Positions 11,607 to 21,896 of a stretch of DNA of 64,000 nucleotides are shown here, piece after piece; within the stretch, counting starts at the first letter, position 1; each line of letters opens with the position of its first letter. A program made the translations under genes and the position numbers. Below the pieces are notes generated by a model that saw only the letters and a list, made by a program, of their open reading frames with translations, did not search any database and had not been told where the DNA came from. The stretch is taken from assembly GCA_039566865.1 (NCBI GenBank), contig CM076943.1, positions 39,068,663-39,132,662 of the forward strand, written 5' to 3'. The DNA comes from Aurelia coerulea (taxonomy: Eukaryota > Cnidaria > Scyphozoa > Semaeostomeae > Ulmaridae).

Positions 11607-14600
11607 GTGCCATTACCCCCAAGATTACATTTAGGAGGCTATTTATCAGAGAATTGGAAACAGTGGAAACAAATATATGATGCCTATGAAACCGTTACGA
11701 ATTTGAAGTCTAAACCTGATAATTTTCGAGTTGCTGCTTTCATCACCTGTATAGGACCGGAAGCTCTCAGTATACACAATTCACTTCCGTACGAGGATGA
11801 GGATGAACGTCAAAACATTGAGAGAATTTTTGAATTATGGAATACTTACTGCATTGGTGAAACAAATGTAATTTACGAACGCTATAAATTCAATAATCGT
11901 AATCAAGAACCTACAGAATCAATTGAAACTTATGCTGCTTCTTTACGTGCCCTCGCAGCAACTTGTGCGTTTGGAGCTCTTAATGATGAGCTGATACGTG
12001 ACCGAATTGTTTGTGGAATTCATAATAATGCTGTACGACGTAAGCTGCTGCAGGAACCAAAATTATCATTATCTAGATGCATCGATTTATGCAGGGCAAC
12101 AGAAACAACTACCGCTCAAGTAAAAGCAATGGCAGGCCAAGCTGATAATCATGATCTTATGGCAAATTATGTTAGGAAACAAAGCACCCCAAGAAGAGCC
12201 ACAGGAGACACCAGAGCTTTTATATCAGATTGCAAATTTTGTGGACGTAGCCATAGAAAAAACAAAGATTATTGCCCAGCCTATGGTAAATTTTGTTCTG
12301 GTTGTGGTAAGAGAAACCATTTTGTTGAAAAATGCAGCGTGCAGAACTCACCAGGTAAGAGAGATACATTTTCTAAAGCCAAGATACATGCAGTGAAAGA
12401 AGAAACCACTTCTAGTGATGAAGAAATTCTTATTGTTGAAATTTCATCCCAAAACAATTTGGAAATCAATGCTGTGTCCCAATCTCCTCCTAAGAATAAA
12501 ATCTGTGCCTCTATGATTATACAAGGCAGGCAAATTTCCTTCCAACTTGACTCAGGTGCTACCTGTAATGTTCTTCCAGAACATTTTGTTCCTTCAGGCA
12601 CAATTGTTGAAAAATCTTATCACTCTTTGCGCCTGTACAGTAAAGCTCTATTACCCATAAATGGCATTTGTAAGCTTAAGGTAGTAAACCCCAAGACCCA
12701 GACTGAGTACACGGTCAGATTTATTATTGTGAAAGGGGATTATGTACCATTATTAGGAGCTAATGCTGCGCAAAAGATGGGCCTATTGACTGTAAATTAT
12801 GATAATATTTTTCATTCAAATATAGACAATTTTAGCTCTAATAGCATTGCTTCACACAGCCCATGTCAACAAGCACAACAACATGCTGTCCCAGAAACAG
12901 TTTTGTCAGCCACCGCAGAGGCTCCACTCAGTGCAGCAGATATAGAGAACCACTTTGGATCTGTCTTTGAAGGACTTGGTCATATGCCCGGCAAGTTGCA
13001 CTTAGACGTTGATGAATCACAAACCCCTGTTGTCATGCCACCCCGCAGAGTCCCCATCGCTCTCAAAGCAAAGCTCAAGGCTGAGTTGGAAAGGTTGGAA
13101 GATTTTCATGTCATTCAGAAAGTTACAGGCCCAACAGATTGGGTATCAAACCTTGTCATTGCAGAAAAGCCAAATGGGAAACTGAGGTTATGCCTCGATC
13201 CACAACACCTCAAAAAAGCACTGAAACGAAGCCGTTACCCTTTACCGCTCATTGACGACGTGTTGCCAGAGCTAGAAGGTGTCAAGGTATTCAGCAAAAT
13301 TCACCTGAAGGAAGGGTATCTTCAAATAGAGCTCGATGACGAATCAAGCATGCTTACAACGTTCCAAACACCATGGGGGCGTTGGAGGTACCTCAGGATG
13401 CCCTTTGGGATAAAACCAGCCTCAGAGCATTTCCAGCACAGATTTGATCAGTGCATTGAAGGCCTATCTGGCGTATATGCAGTCGCTGATGATGCACTCA
13501 TTACCGGAAGAGGGGAAACATACGAAGAAGCTGTTAAAAACCATGATGAGAACATGCTAGCACTTTTGAAACGATGCCAAGAAAAGAACATCAAGCTGAA
13601 CAAAGACAAATTCAAGTTTAAATGCAATGAAGTTTCCTTCATTGGTCACACCCTAACACAGAACGGTCTGAAAATAGACCCCGCCAAAGTGGAGGCCATC
13701 ACAAAGATGGACAAACCTCAAGATGTTGCAGGCGTACAAAGGTTCATTGGCATGGTAAAATACCTGGCCAAGTTTCTCCCCAGACTGTCAGAAGTATGCG
13801 AACCTCTGAGAAGTTTGACCCACAAAGATGCACCATGGGTATGGGGAAAAGCTCACGAAAAAGCATTCACAGACATACAAAAAGCAATATGCGAGGCACC
13901 AGTTCTAAAGTATTTTGACCATAGAGTAACAACAGAAGGCCAAGGTGACGCATCATCGAAGGGGCTTGGTTTTGTGCTCATGCAAGAGGGGCGTCCAGTC
14001 TCCTATGCAAGCAGAGCACTCACCCCTGCAGAGCAAAATTACAGCCAAATAGAGAAAGAGCTGCTTGCACAAGTATTTGGAGTAGAACATCATCATACCT
14101 ACGTATATGGCAGAGAGATCACACTTTGGACAGATCACAAACCACTTGTCTCAATCATCAGCAAGCCACTCGCATCTGCTCCAAAGAGACTGCAAAGACT
14201 ATTGTTAAGATTGCAGTCCTACGATGTTAAAATCTGCTATAAACCTGGCAAAGAAATGGTTCTAGCAGATACACTCTCTCGAGCATACCTACCGACAAGT
14301 GAGAGACAGAAGTCAGAAACTGAAGAAGAAGTCGAAACTATCCATATGATAAATCATCTCCCAATATCTGAGCCACAGCTGAAAGAAATCCAAAGAGAAA
14401 CCAGATGTGACAATACTTTGCAATCACTGAAGGCAACAATTTTGAATGGATGGCCAGAAAGCAAAGAGACCCTCCCTCAATGCATTCATCCATACTTCTC
14501 AGTTCGAGATGAGCTAGCAACACAAGATGACGTAATATTCAAGGGTCAGCGAGCAGTTATTCCAGAGACACTACGCCAAAAGATTCGAGAGAAACTGCAC

Positions 14601-14879
14601 GTGGCACACACGGGAATACAGAGTTGCCTCAGAAGAGCAAGAGAAGCAGTCTATTGGCCTGGCATGAACAGGGATCTGACCGACTTCATTTCAAAATGTG
14701 AAATTTGTAACATATTTCACAACGACCAGGCCAAAGAACCCCTCATTCCACGTGAAATCCCAAGCCGCCCCTGGCAAATCATTGCTGCCAACATTTTCAC
14801 AGTCGACAACAAAGACTTCCTCTGTACTGTGGATTGCTACTCCAGATCGTCTATTCTACAAAACTGCTGGGGAAGTTGA
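11607..14879 (+). CDS. Gypsy gag-pol polyprotein, frame 1
   Basis: A 1090-codon frame. A gag-type N-terminal region (LHLGGYLSENWKQWKQIYDA) is followed by zinc knuckles at residues ~208-245 (last one CSGCGKRNHFVEKC, a CX2CX4HX4C), an aspartic protease with DSGA at ~315-318, reverse transcriptase with the catalytic box VADD at ~626-629 (in place of the commoner YVDD), RNase H with acidic residues in QGDASSKG (~781), IEKEL (~815) and TDHKPL (~842), and an integrase HHCC region at ~998-1034 ending CEIC. The first integrase aspartate is in TVDCYSR (~1076). The frame then runs into a stop after 14 more codons because of an indel at about 14840-14860. The first codon here is GTG; no in-frame ATG lies just upstream, so the true start is lost or unclear. 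Confidence 0.9.
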   Translation: MPLPPRLHLGGYLSENWKQWKQIYDAYETVTNLKSKPDNFRVAAFITCIGPEALSIHNSLPYEDEDERQNIERIFELWNTYCIGETNVIYERYKFNNRNQEPTESIETYAASLRALAATCAFGALNDELIRDRIVCGIHNNAVRRKLLQEPKLSLSRCIDLCRATETTTAQVKAMAGQADNHDLMANYVRKQSTPRRATGDTRAFISDCKFCGRSHRKNKDYCPAYGKFCSGCGKRNHFVEKCSVQNSPGKRDTFSKAKIHAVKEETTSSDEEILIVEISSQNNLEINAVSQSPPKNKICASMIIQGRQISFQLDSGATCNVLPEHFVPSGTIVEKSYHSLRLYSKALLPINGICKLKVVNPKTQTEYTVRFIIVKGDYVPLLGANAAQKMGLLTVNYDNIFHSNIDNFSSNSIASHSPCQQAQQHAVPETVLSATAEAPLSAADIENHFGSVFEGLGHMPGKLHLDVDESQTPVVMPPRRVPIALKAKLKAELERLEDFHVIQKVTGPTDWVSNLVIAEKPNGKLRLCLDPQHLKKALKRSRYPLPLIDDVLPELEGVKVFSKIHLKEGYLQIELDDESSMLTTFQTPWGRWRYLRMPFGIKPASEHFQHRFDQCIEGLSGVYAVADDALITGRGETYEEAVKNHDENMLALLKRCQEKNIKLNKDKFKFKCNEVSFIGHTLTQNGLKIDPAKVEAITKMDKPQDVAGVQRFIGMVKYLAKFLPRLSEVCEPLRSLTHKDAPWVWGKAHEKAFTDIQKAICEAPVLKYFDHRVTTEGQGDASSKGLGFVLMQEGRPVSYASRALTPAEQNYSQIEKELLAQVFGVEHHHTYVYGREITLWTDHKPLVSIISKPLASAPKRLQRLLLRLQSYDVKICYKPGKEMVLADTLSRAYLPTSERQKSETEEEVETIHMINHLPISEPQLKEIQRETRCDNTLQSLKATILNGWPESKETLPQCIHPYFSVRDELATQDDVIFKGQRAVIPETLRQKIREKLHVAHTGIQSCLRRAREAVYWPGMNRDLTDFISKCEICNIFHNDQAKEPLIPREIPSRPWQIIAANIFTVDNKDFLCTVDCYSRSSILQNCWGS

Positions 14880-15753
14880 GAAGAAGCTCAAGAGACACTT
14901 CTCTACGCATGGCATACCAGATAAGTTCATGAGTGACAATATACCATTCTCTTCCAAAGAATTCCAGGATTTCGCCAAGGAATATGAATTTACCACCGAG
15001 CCAAGCTCGCCAGGGTATGCTCAAAGCAATGGCAAAGCAGAAAATGCGGTCAAAACTGCAAAGATTCTGATGAAAAAAGCAGCTGAATCTGGCAATGATT
15101 TCTATCTTGTGCTGCTTGAATGGCGAAACACGCCCTCTGAGGGGATGGACAGCTCTCCTTCCCAGCGTATTTTCAGCAGAAGAGCCAAAACTCTGCTTCC
15201 CATTTCCAAGAAGCTCCTCAAACCAAAGGTAGTCACAGGTGTTCAAGAAAAACTTCGTCAGAGGAAAGAGATACAGTCAAAGTATTATAACAGAGGCACA
15301 AAGGAGCTGAGCACGTTAAGGAAGGATGATGTGGTTCGGATCAAACCAAGCAATAATGACAGAACAGGCCGCTGGACCAAAGGCTGTGTCACAGAGCAAG
15401 TTGGTTTAAGATCTTATAATGTAAAAACAGAAGATGGAAAGATCTTTAGACGAAATCGAAAGTTTCTACGCCATACCAAAGAGCCATTCAACGCTGATGA
15501 AGAAGATTCAATCGTTTTCCCAAGAAGAGAACAAAGAGCGATGACTCAACCTCTTAAGGACCACCAACCGGAAGTGGAGCCATTGGATCCACAAGAGGCA
15601 CCTCACTTACGACCTGATGATGTTGACGCAGAGACAGCCGCCAACGGACCTGCTGAGACAAGATTCGATCACAGGCAATTGAACTTTTACCAACCAGTAA
15701 CGACAAGAAGTGGCAGAAGAGTAATTCGGCCTGACTACCTTGCTGGACACTAA
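14840..15753 (+). CDS. Gypsy integrase C-terminal half, shifted frame
   Basis: Continues the polyprotein in another frame. It holds the second aspartate (MSDN, codon 14935) and the glutamate (KAENAV, codon 15040) of the integrase triad, with 34 residues between them where 35 is usual; one residue is missing after SDN. A GPY/F-like C-terminal region (VVRIKPSNNDRTGRWTKGC) follows, then a tail ending near DYLAGH. The first-to-second aspartate distance is about 34 codons against 55-60 in relatives, so roughly 70 nt were deleted at the frame break. Described only as a broken copy. Confidence 0.85.
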
Positions 15754-15818
15754 TGATTAACAAACTTTAAAGACAATTAATTTCTCTTTATATTACAGTT
15801 CCTTTGTTTGTTTTTGTT

Positions 15819-15828
15819 GGAGGAAAGG
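15819..15828 (+). other. Polypurine tract
   Basis: GGAGGAAAGG lies directly before the right LTR, where plus-strand priming is expected. Confidence 0.75.
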
Positions 15829-15951
15829 TGTAACATTATTAGCCTCGTTTGGGTGTTCTGTTGGGCATGCGCCCTGGTTGTTATTGCTCGGGAGCACGAG
15901 ACTGGAAAGATGGAGAACTTATGAAATGAAACTTGTTTGTTTATATTTGCA
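15829..15951 (+). repeat. 3' LTR, right end deleted
   Basis: Matches the 5' LTR to TTTATATTTGC, then passes into R1-like sequence (GCATTTGGCGTTG, compare GCATTTGACATTG near 48850). The last ~20 bp of the LTR and ~30 bp of adjoining R1 are missing relative to copy D, best explained by one deletion across the junction. Confidence 0.7.
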
Positions 15952-15982
15952 TTTGGCGTTGTTTCACATAACAGAACTGTTT

Positions 15983-17473
15983 GGGCCAGGTCTAAAACGC
16001 GGACACCGCGGACATCGCAGACATATCCGCGCCATTTGCAAGTCCGCGTTTTAGGTTTTTCCCTATGTAAAAACCTAAAACGCGGACATCGCGGAAATTT
16101 TCTAATTCTTCGAAATAAAGTGTTGATAAGTACGCTTCTACGATCTTTATGCACACCGCTCCACAAAGAGTCACGGAGGGTTAGTTGTTGGCAATTTCTT
16201 CATGTCCGCGAAATCAATGTCCGAGATTTAGGTTTTTACATAGGGAAAAGCCTAAAACGTGGACATCGCGGACATTTTCTAATTCTTCGAAATAAAGTGT
16301 TGATAAGTACGCTTCTACGATCTTTATGCACACCGCTCCACAAAGAGTCACGGAGGGTTACTTGTTGGCAATTTCTTCATGTCCGCGAAATCAATGTCCG
16401 AGTTTTAGGTTTTTACATAGGGAAAAGCCTAAAACGTGGACATCGCGGACATTTTCCAATTCTTCGAAATAAAGTGTTGATAAGTACGTTTCTACAAACT
16501 TCATAAACGGACACAAGTAAAAAGTAACTGAACCAAATGAAATACATAGATCAACGAGGGAAAAAACTTGGTGTAACCTATTTGTATTTGTTACCTTTAC
16601 GGAAAACTAGTTGAACTTGATCTTGATGCCAGATAGGCACCCTCCATTGCCACATCTAAGAAAAGAGTAAAAAACTGTGATGACAATTCTTATTTTGTTA
16701 ACTAGTAGTATGTAGTACTTATCTTTTGACTTGTAAATGCTTTTGCAACGTCCCCCTGAAAAGCAGTTCTCGTGGACTGACGGGGCTCCGTCTTCAAGAA
16801 AAATCCGGAAAAAATCTCTAAAAATCCTATTGTTTTAGAAATTATCGTACGCCTTTTTCGAAAGAGTGACACACCCCTCGCACAGGTCACTCAAAATGTT
16901 TTGACATTGTACAGTAATAGCAAATGTTGGGAATTATTTTTAGAGGGAATTATGTTATTTACTTGTTTTGAGATCTTACTAAGTAATTTGTGAGCTCTTT
17001 CTGCAAAACTAAATGAATTCTACATTTCCGACATTAAAAACATAAGAAACACATGAGAAACTTTTGGTAATAAAATGGCCAGAAAATTTAAGAAACTGCC
17101 TTCCAGCACAAGACCATAGTTCTTAGCTAAAAAATGTCTTCTAAATTTCGTTTTATTTCGATGAATTATAAAATGTCCGCGATGTCCGCGTTTTAGGTTT
17201 TTCCCTATGTGAAAACCTAAAACGCGGACATTGATTTCGCGGACATGAAGAAAATCGCCAACAACTAACTCTTCGTGACTCTCTGTGAAGGGGTGTGCAT
17301 AAAGATCGTGGAAACATGGTTATCAACACTTTATTTCGAAGAATTAGAAATGTCCGCGATGTCCGAGTTTTAGGTTTTTCCCTATGTGAAAACCTAAAAC
17401 GCGGACTTGCAAATAACGCGGACATGTCCGCGATGTCCGCGATGTCCGTGATGTCCGCGTTTTAGACATGGCC
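15983..17473. mobile_element. Mutator-like element, 9-bp TSD, subterminal repeats
   Basis: A 1491-bp element with ends GGGCCAGGTCTAAAACGC and, complemented, GGCCATGTCTAAAACGC. A perfect 9-bp TSD, GAACTGTTT, is at 15974-15982 and 17474-17482. Both ends are packed with GCGGACAT(C/T)GCGGACAT-type repeats, and 177-bp tandem units lie inside the left end. No transposase. The TSD length and repeated ends suggest the MULE group. Confidence 0.85.
16074..16506 (+). repeat. 177-bp tandem repeat in the Mutator-like element
   Basis: Units start at CCTAAAACG (16074, 16251, 16428), exactly 177 bp apart, each with TTCTTCGAAATAAAGTGTTG and TTCATGTCCGCGAAATCAAT. A related unit lies inverted at 17155-17460. 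Because 177 is a multiple of three, a spurious open frame runs through the array. Confidence 0.9.
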
Positions 17474-17482
17474 GAACTGTTT

Positions 17483-18166
17483 GCATCTAAGTTAGCCTTT
17501 TAATGATAGATCAAAATTTAATATTTTAATTTTCACTGCAAAAAACATCAACATTTCCCTTTAGTTTCTGCTTGGAAATTTAGGGGAAACGGACAAGTTT
17601 ATCTGGGAAATCGAAAGGAAACGGACATTTCCATTTCCTTCTTAGGAAATTATGGGGAAGTGTCCGTTTCCCCAAGATTTCCCCATGAAAAAACGTAGGG
17701 AAATTTTGTCATTTTTTGCACTGTGATTATATGATTAGCCACGCGCTATTACTCCGCTACCACCAAACGTCTTACCGTGCGCGTTACCTTTTTCTTGACT
17801 CATCTGGTGTAGTTTTACTTTTCGTGACGAAATGTTGAGGATACTGATGTAAATGACTTAATAACGATATTTTTGATGCAACCAGATTAGTCAGAAATAA
17901 AATTGAGGGAGTTTGGTTTCTCAGATGCTGAGCAAATTATCGCTCTTAAAATTGCAAGGATTAAGAAGTCTTTGATCTCCACTACTAATGACTCTAGCAC
18001 AATTGTGCGATAACAAAGGGCCGTCAGCAGTTTGTCAGCATTAGCGTTAACGCTCAGCTATTTATATGGACTCAATTCCTTTAACGCTATCCTGAATTTT
18101 GCTGAAGAACTGCTGACGGCCCTTTGTTATCGCACAATAGTGATAAAGTCATTAGCAGTGGAGACT
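17483..18166. repeat. R1-related sequence with internal hairpin (copy F)
   Basis: 17740-17900 matches 5440-5590, and 17920-18060 matches 9945 and 10200-10300. The segment 17965-18030 (AACAAAGGGCCGTCAGCAG) is repeated inverted at 18105-18166. It is interrupted by the small MITE at 17534-17725. Confidence 0.6.
17534..17725. mobile_element. Small palindromic MITE
   Basis: Ends pair as CACTGCAAAAAACATC at the left and, complemented, CACAGTGCAAAAAATGAC at the right, followed on both sides by ATTTCCC. Inner GGGGAAACGGAC pairs with GTCCGTTTCCCC. No clean TSD. Confidence 0.6.
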
Positions 18167-18729
18167 AATAGACCAGGCGACAAAGGGGGGTATCTTCAAA
18201 GTTGGAGGAACTTTGCCAGACAAGATGGATTTGGTCAATTTCGGGGTGCTGATTCCGAATATGGTTGTTATACCAAAGGGTGTGGCGGCGTTTAGCCTCT
18301 ATTTCAGTTTTAACCTCGTTTTCGACGAAAATCGTAAAACCTCTTTTTGAGCTAAATTATGTATGTATGATGGTTAAAGTTGATGTTACTAAAGCAAATG
18401 AGAAGCGCTGAGTTCAAATTAATCAATTTTAGACACAAAAGGCAGACTTTTGCTTCACATTCATTTCAAGCCTCACTTTGAAATTAGGCCAAATGATGTA
18501 TAAAGAGTGTATACAACACGAAATGTCACTCATTTGCATTCGATTGATACTCTTGGTGTAAGTCAATAAACTTTTATTAATTTACAAGATTCTTCTGCAA
18601 AAGTATCAAAACATTAAAAACGATACTTACAACTAACAAACTAAGCAAAATTTAAGGGGATATTTTTGTATTTATAAATCAAAATTTTCCAGTTGTAGGT
18701 TTGAGTCTACGTCTATGTCGTATTGAATA

Positions 18730-18880
18730 GACGATTACGCTAAAGATGGTGGAGAGGAACTTTTTACCAAGATGCACTGCGTTCTTTAATCGAATACCTA
18801 TAGAATCGTCAAAGATTCGTAATCAGAACACAATGCATCTTGGTAGAAACTTCCTCGCCGCCATTTTTAGCGTAATCGTC
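18730..18880. mobile_element. Hairpin MITE GACGATTACGC
   Basis: A 151-bp near-palindrome: GACGATTACGCTAAAGATGG at the left pairs with CCATTTTTAGCGTAATCGTC at the right; CCAAGATGCA pairs with TGCATCTTGG inside. No clear TSD. Confidence 0.65.
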
Positions 18881-20152
18881 CATTAAGATATCCTTTATAT
18901 CTGCTAGGTAAGGCTCAGTTTTCCAATCTGGCTCTAAATTTCCTGCAAACCCATACTAACTCAGGCTTTCAAGGTTGACCGTTGATGACTAATCCATTTT
19001 GCAAAAAAATCAACCAAATTGGCTCTCTTTATTTGGGTTTCCAAAGTGCGATCACAAGACGGTACCACTTAGATATCTGCAAGTCAGCTCTCTCTTCGAA
19101 ACCTCTTCCAAATTAGCCATCTTTTTGCTTGATAAACATTATTTACCCTTCCTTTTTAAGGCACAATGTATTATTTCGCGTATTCTTTCGATAATTCTTT
19201 GGCATAGTCATATAAAACAGAGACAAGTTTCGTTGATGACACATTTCATTTCGTTTTTAATTATGTATTCAGGATTGTACGTTCGGTTATAAACGACTGC
19301 TAAGCTCCCTGCTCAAAACCTATACTATGTACAATATGCCTGTAAAAGAGGGTGTTGAAAAGAACCTACTTTAAGTCGCGATTCTTTTGAAAATGATCAT
19401 ATTTGAATTAATTTAACACATCATATAAAAGCACGATTTATTTTCGTGGCTACAGGGTATGCACAGCCCTTTGCTCCCCGGGTATCGTTTCAGCAGCATT
19501 GCATGGTAATTTTATAAGTATCGTAATTTTTAAATGTATTGTAGCTTTTTATTGGAATATGAAAAAGATAATCTTCTCTACGATGATATCTATCTTGGGA
19601 ACATTGAATTATTGTTCGTTGAATTGTTGTTTCGATAAGTGATGTGAAGGTATTTTAGATGCAGGCCAATGCAAGGCCATTTCGACGAAAACTGACAATA
19701 TTTCAGAATCATAGATAAATCTATCTTAGGGGAGTAAATTTGTCTGTAACCTAACTAATGGCATCACCTCAAGTGCCTCTGGGACTAATCTGCTTCAATA
19801 AGATATTTTAACCTTTTGCCATTGATAAGGTCTTCATTTTTAACTTACAGTATCTCAAAAATAGCATACTTACTAACATATCGATTAAATGATTAATAAA
19901 TCCAGTACAATGTATATCTAAACTGCATATCATTGAAAAAAATAAGATAGCATATACTTTAAGACGGCGTACATTATATCCATTCAATTCTAATTGTTTC
20001 TTTTTAGAATTTGCAATGATAATTCGGTTGCATTTCTCTCAAAACACCCTGTATACTTTAACCTGAGCTCTAAACATATATTTTAGCATAAATAGCATAT
20101 ATTAACTGAATGACAACTGGAGGTAAGAGAAGTTAATGTGTATAGCTTTGCC

Positions 20153-20489
20153 CCCGGGGGGGGGGGGGTACTTAGTATATTTGTCCGACGGGGATGTGCC
20201 GTTTTTAAGGGTATCGTTTTCACCAATTTTTTCTAGAACAGGGTATCAAAATGAGGCAATTTTTCTAGAGCAGGTTGTCAAAACATGTCAATTGGGAATA
20301 TTCTGCTAGATCAGGTCGTTTTTCGGTCAAATTTCATGTTTTTGAGTATACTTTTCATCAATTTTTTCTGGAACAGGTTATCCTTTTGAGCGAAAAATTC
20401 TGGAGCAGGGTAAAAAAAAATTTTTTCGTGGGCACACACCCGTACAAATTTAAGTCAAGTACCCCCCCCCCCCCCCCCCCCCCCCCGGG
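20153..20489. mobile_element. G/C-run MITE (GGGGTACTT family), 8-bp TSD
   Basis: Ends CCCGGGGGG...TACTT and AAGTACCCCCC...CCCGGG with a perfect 8-bp TSD GCTTTGCC at 20145-20152 and 20490-20497. The interior has degenerate ~40-bp units built on TTTTTCTAGAnCAGGnTATC. Same architecture as 44551, 47405 and 60342. Confidence 0.85.
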
Positions 20490-21761
20490 GCTTTGCCCTT
20501 GCCAGAGAAAGAACAGACGTAGTCATTGCCTGTCAGTGCAGACAATCCAATGCTTTCACATTTTTGGAGGGATGAATGCTGCATTGAGTTCATGTCTAGA
20601 ATCTCTACCTATTACAGAAGGAGCTTACAGAAAGTCAGAAGCAGGGGAACGTATCAGTGTACTTTTATGAGCTAGAATTGTTATTAAAGTGTAGAAATAT
20701 TCGATTGTAAGATCTATATCCTAGATCTACCCGTGTATTTTTGTCAACAGTTTTCAAAAATGGTCCTTGAAACTATCCCATGTAGGTTATATGTATATTC
20801 AGAATTCAGACTGCTCAATAAACAATGCTGAGAAAAAACGCAGAGGACAAGGGAGCGTTACACCTTGAATTCAGCAAATGTTAAAGTTCCAAGTGACTTC
20901 GGTGAGCAAAGGTGAGCTTGAATAACGGAGTAGAAGGGCGAGAGACCATTTTAGTTGACAATGCTAACATATATACAACCTACCAGTTCCGTCATTTTCA
21001 GGCGGCGCGGCATTTTATCTGCTATAGCATTTATATCATTTATTTATAAATTGTATGCTTAATCTATGCTTAACGTTTCCTGCAATGAATTAAATGCTTC
21101 AGCATGTCACTTTGCAAAGCAGTTGATTTTTTAGAACTGAATGTAGATGAACAATCAAAAACGAAAGGTAATCATGGAAACTCAGCTACTGTTTGATGAC
21201 TGTATCGAAAGAATATTTTGATCCATGAATACGGAAATATACCCCGAAATTTTGCTTAGTCTGTTAGTTGTAAGTATCGTTTTTTAATGTTTTACATACT
21301 TTTGCAGAATATCGTTGTAAATTAATAAAAGTTCATTGACTTACACCAAGAAGTGGTTCGATGTTGCATTATGCAGATAATAGTTGACAGTGAAGGTATC
21401 AATCGAATGCAATGATGAGATTTCGTGTTTTATAGACTCTTTATACATCATTGGCCTAATTTCAAAGTGAGGCTTGGTATGAATGTGAAGCAAAAGTCTG
21501 CCTTTTGTGTCTGAAATTGATCAATTTGAACTCAGCGCTCCTCATTTGCTTTAGTAACATCAACTTTAACCATCATACATACATAATTTAGCTCAAAAAG
21601 AGGTTTTACGATTTCGTCGAAAACGAGGTTTAAAACAGAAATAGAGGCTAAACGCCGCCACACCCTTTGGTATAACAACCATATTCGGAATCAGTGCCCC
21701 GAAATTGACCAAATCCATCTTGTCTGGCAAAGCTCCTCCAACTTTGACGCCTGGTCTATAA

Positions 21762-21893
21762 AGGCTTCTTAATCCTTGCATTATCCTCGGGAATTTCTTT
21801 GGTTTAATTTCAATAGTGATTAAATCACAACTTTTGCTTTATGACTGAAAAGAAGTTGATATTGGTCACGAGCGCGCTATTTATGCGGACTCA
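21762..21893 (-). repeat. R1 fragment between two LIR elements
   Basis: Inverted match to 10090-10220 (GCGCGCTATTTATGCGGACTC; CTTCTTAATCCTTGCATTAT). It joins the two TAGACCAGGC elements and proves that both landed in the same R1 copy. Confidence 0.75.
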
Positions 21894-21896
21894 TAT

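Larger units (their letters stand above)
11282..15951 (+). mobile_element. Ty3/Gypsy LTR retrotransposon
   Basis: A 4.7-kb element in the order LTR, primer site, gag-pol (gag, protease, reverse transcriptase, RNase H, integrase), polypurine tract, LTR. That order, with integrase after RNase H, is diagnostic of Ty3/Gypsy. The two LTRs differ at about 3-4 positions over ~120 shared bp, so the insertion is not very old. No TSD is visible because the right LTR is truncated (see its entry). The integrase is broken, so this copy cannot move by itself. No envelope-like gene is present. Confidence 0.9.
18170..21758. mobile_element. Long-inverted-repeat element TAGACCAGGCG, TAA TSD
   Basis: A 3589-bp element whose terminal ~500 bp (18170-18660) are repeated inverted at 21245-21758 with high identity. 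The flanks are TAA (18167-18169 and 21759-21761). The unoccupied target is preserved in R1 copy A at about 10200-10235 (read inverted). A 3-bp TAA TSD fits PIF/Harbinger, an inference. The loop (18660-21245) has no transposase and contains two smaller MITEs. Confidence 0.85.

Noticed and set aside
12281..12601. Minus-strand open frame inside the Gypsy element
   Set aside because: It is antisense to the zinc-knuckle/protease region, a shadow of gag-pol.
15937..16506. A 189-codon open frame with three repeated protein segments
   Set aside because: It lies in the 177-bp tandem array of a Mutator-like element. The period is a multiple of three, so one open unit keeps the whole frame open; there is no domain or start context.
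20275..20670. A 131-codon plus-strand frame with a proline run
   Set aside because: It starts inside the 20153 MITE and the proline run is its C-rich terminus. Not a gene.
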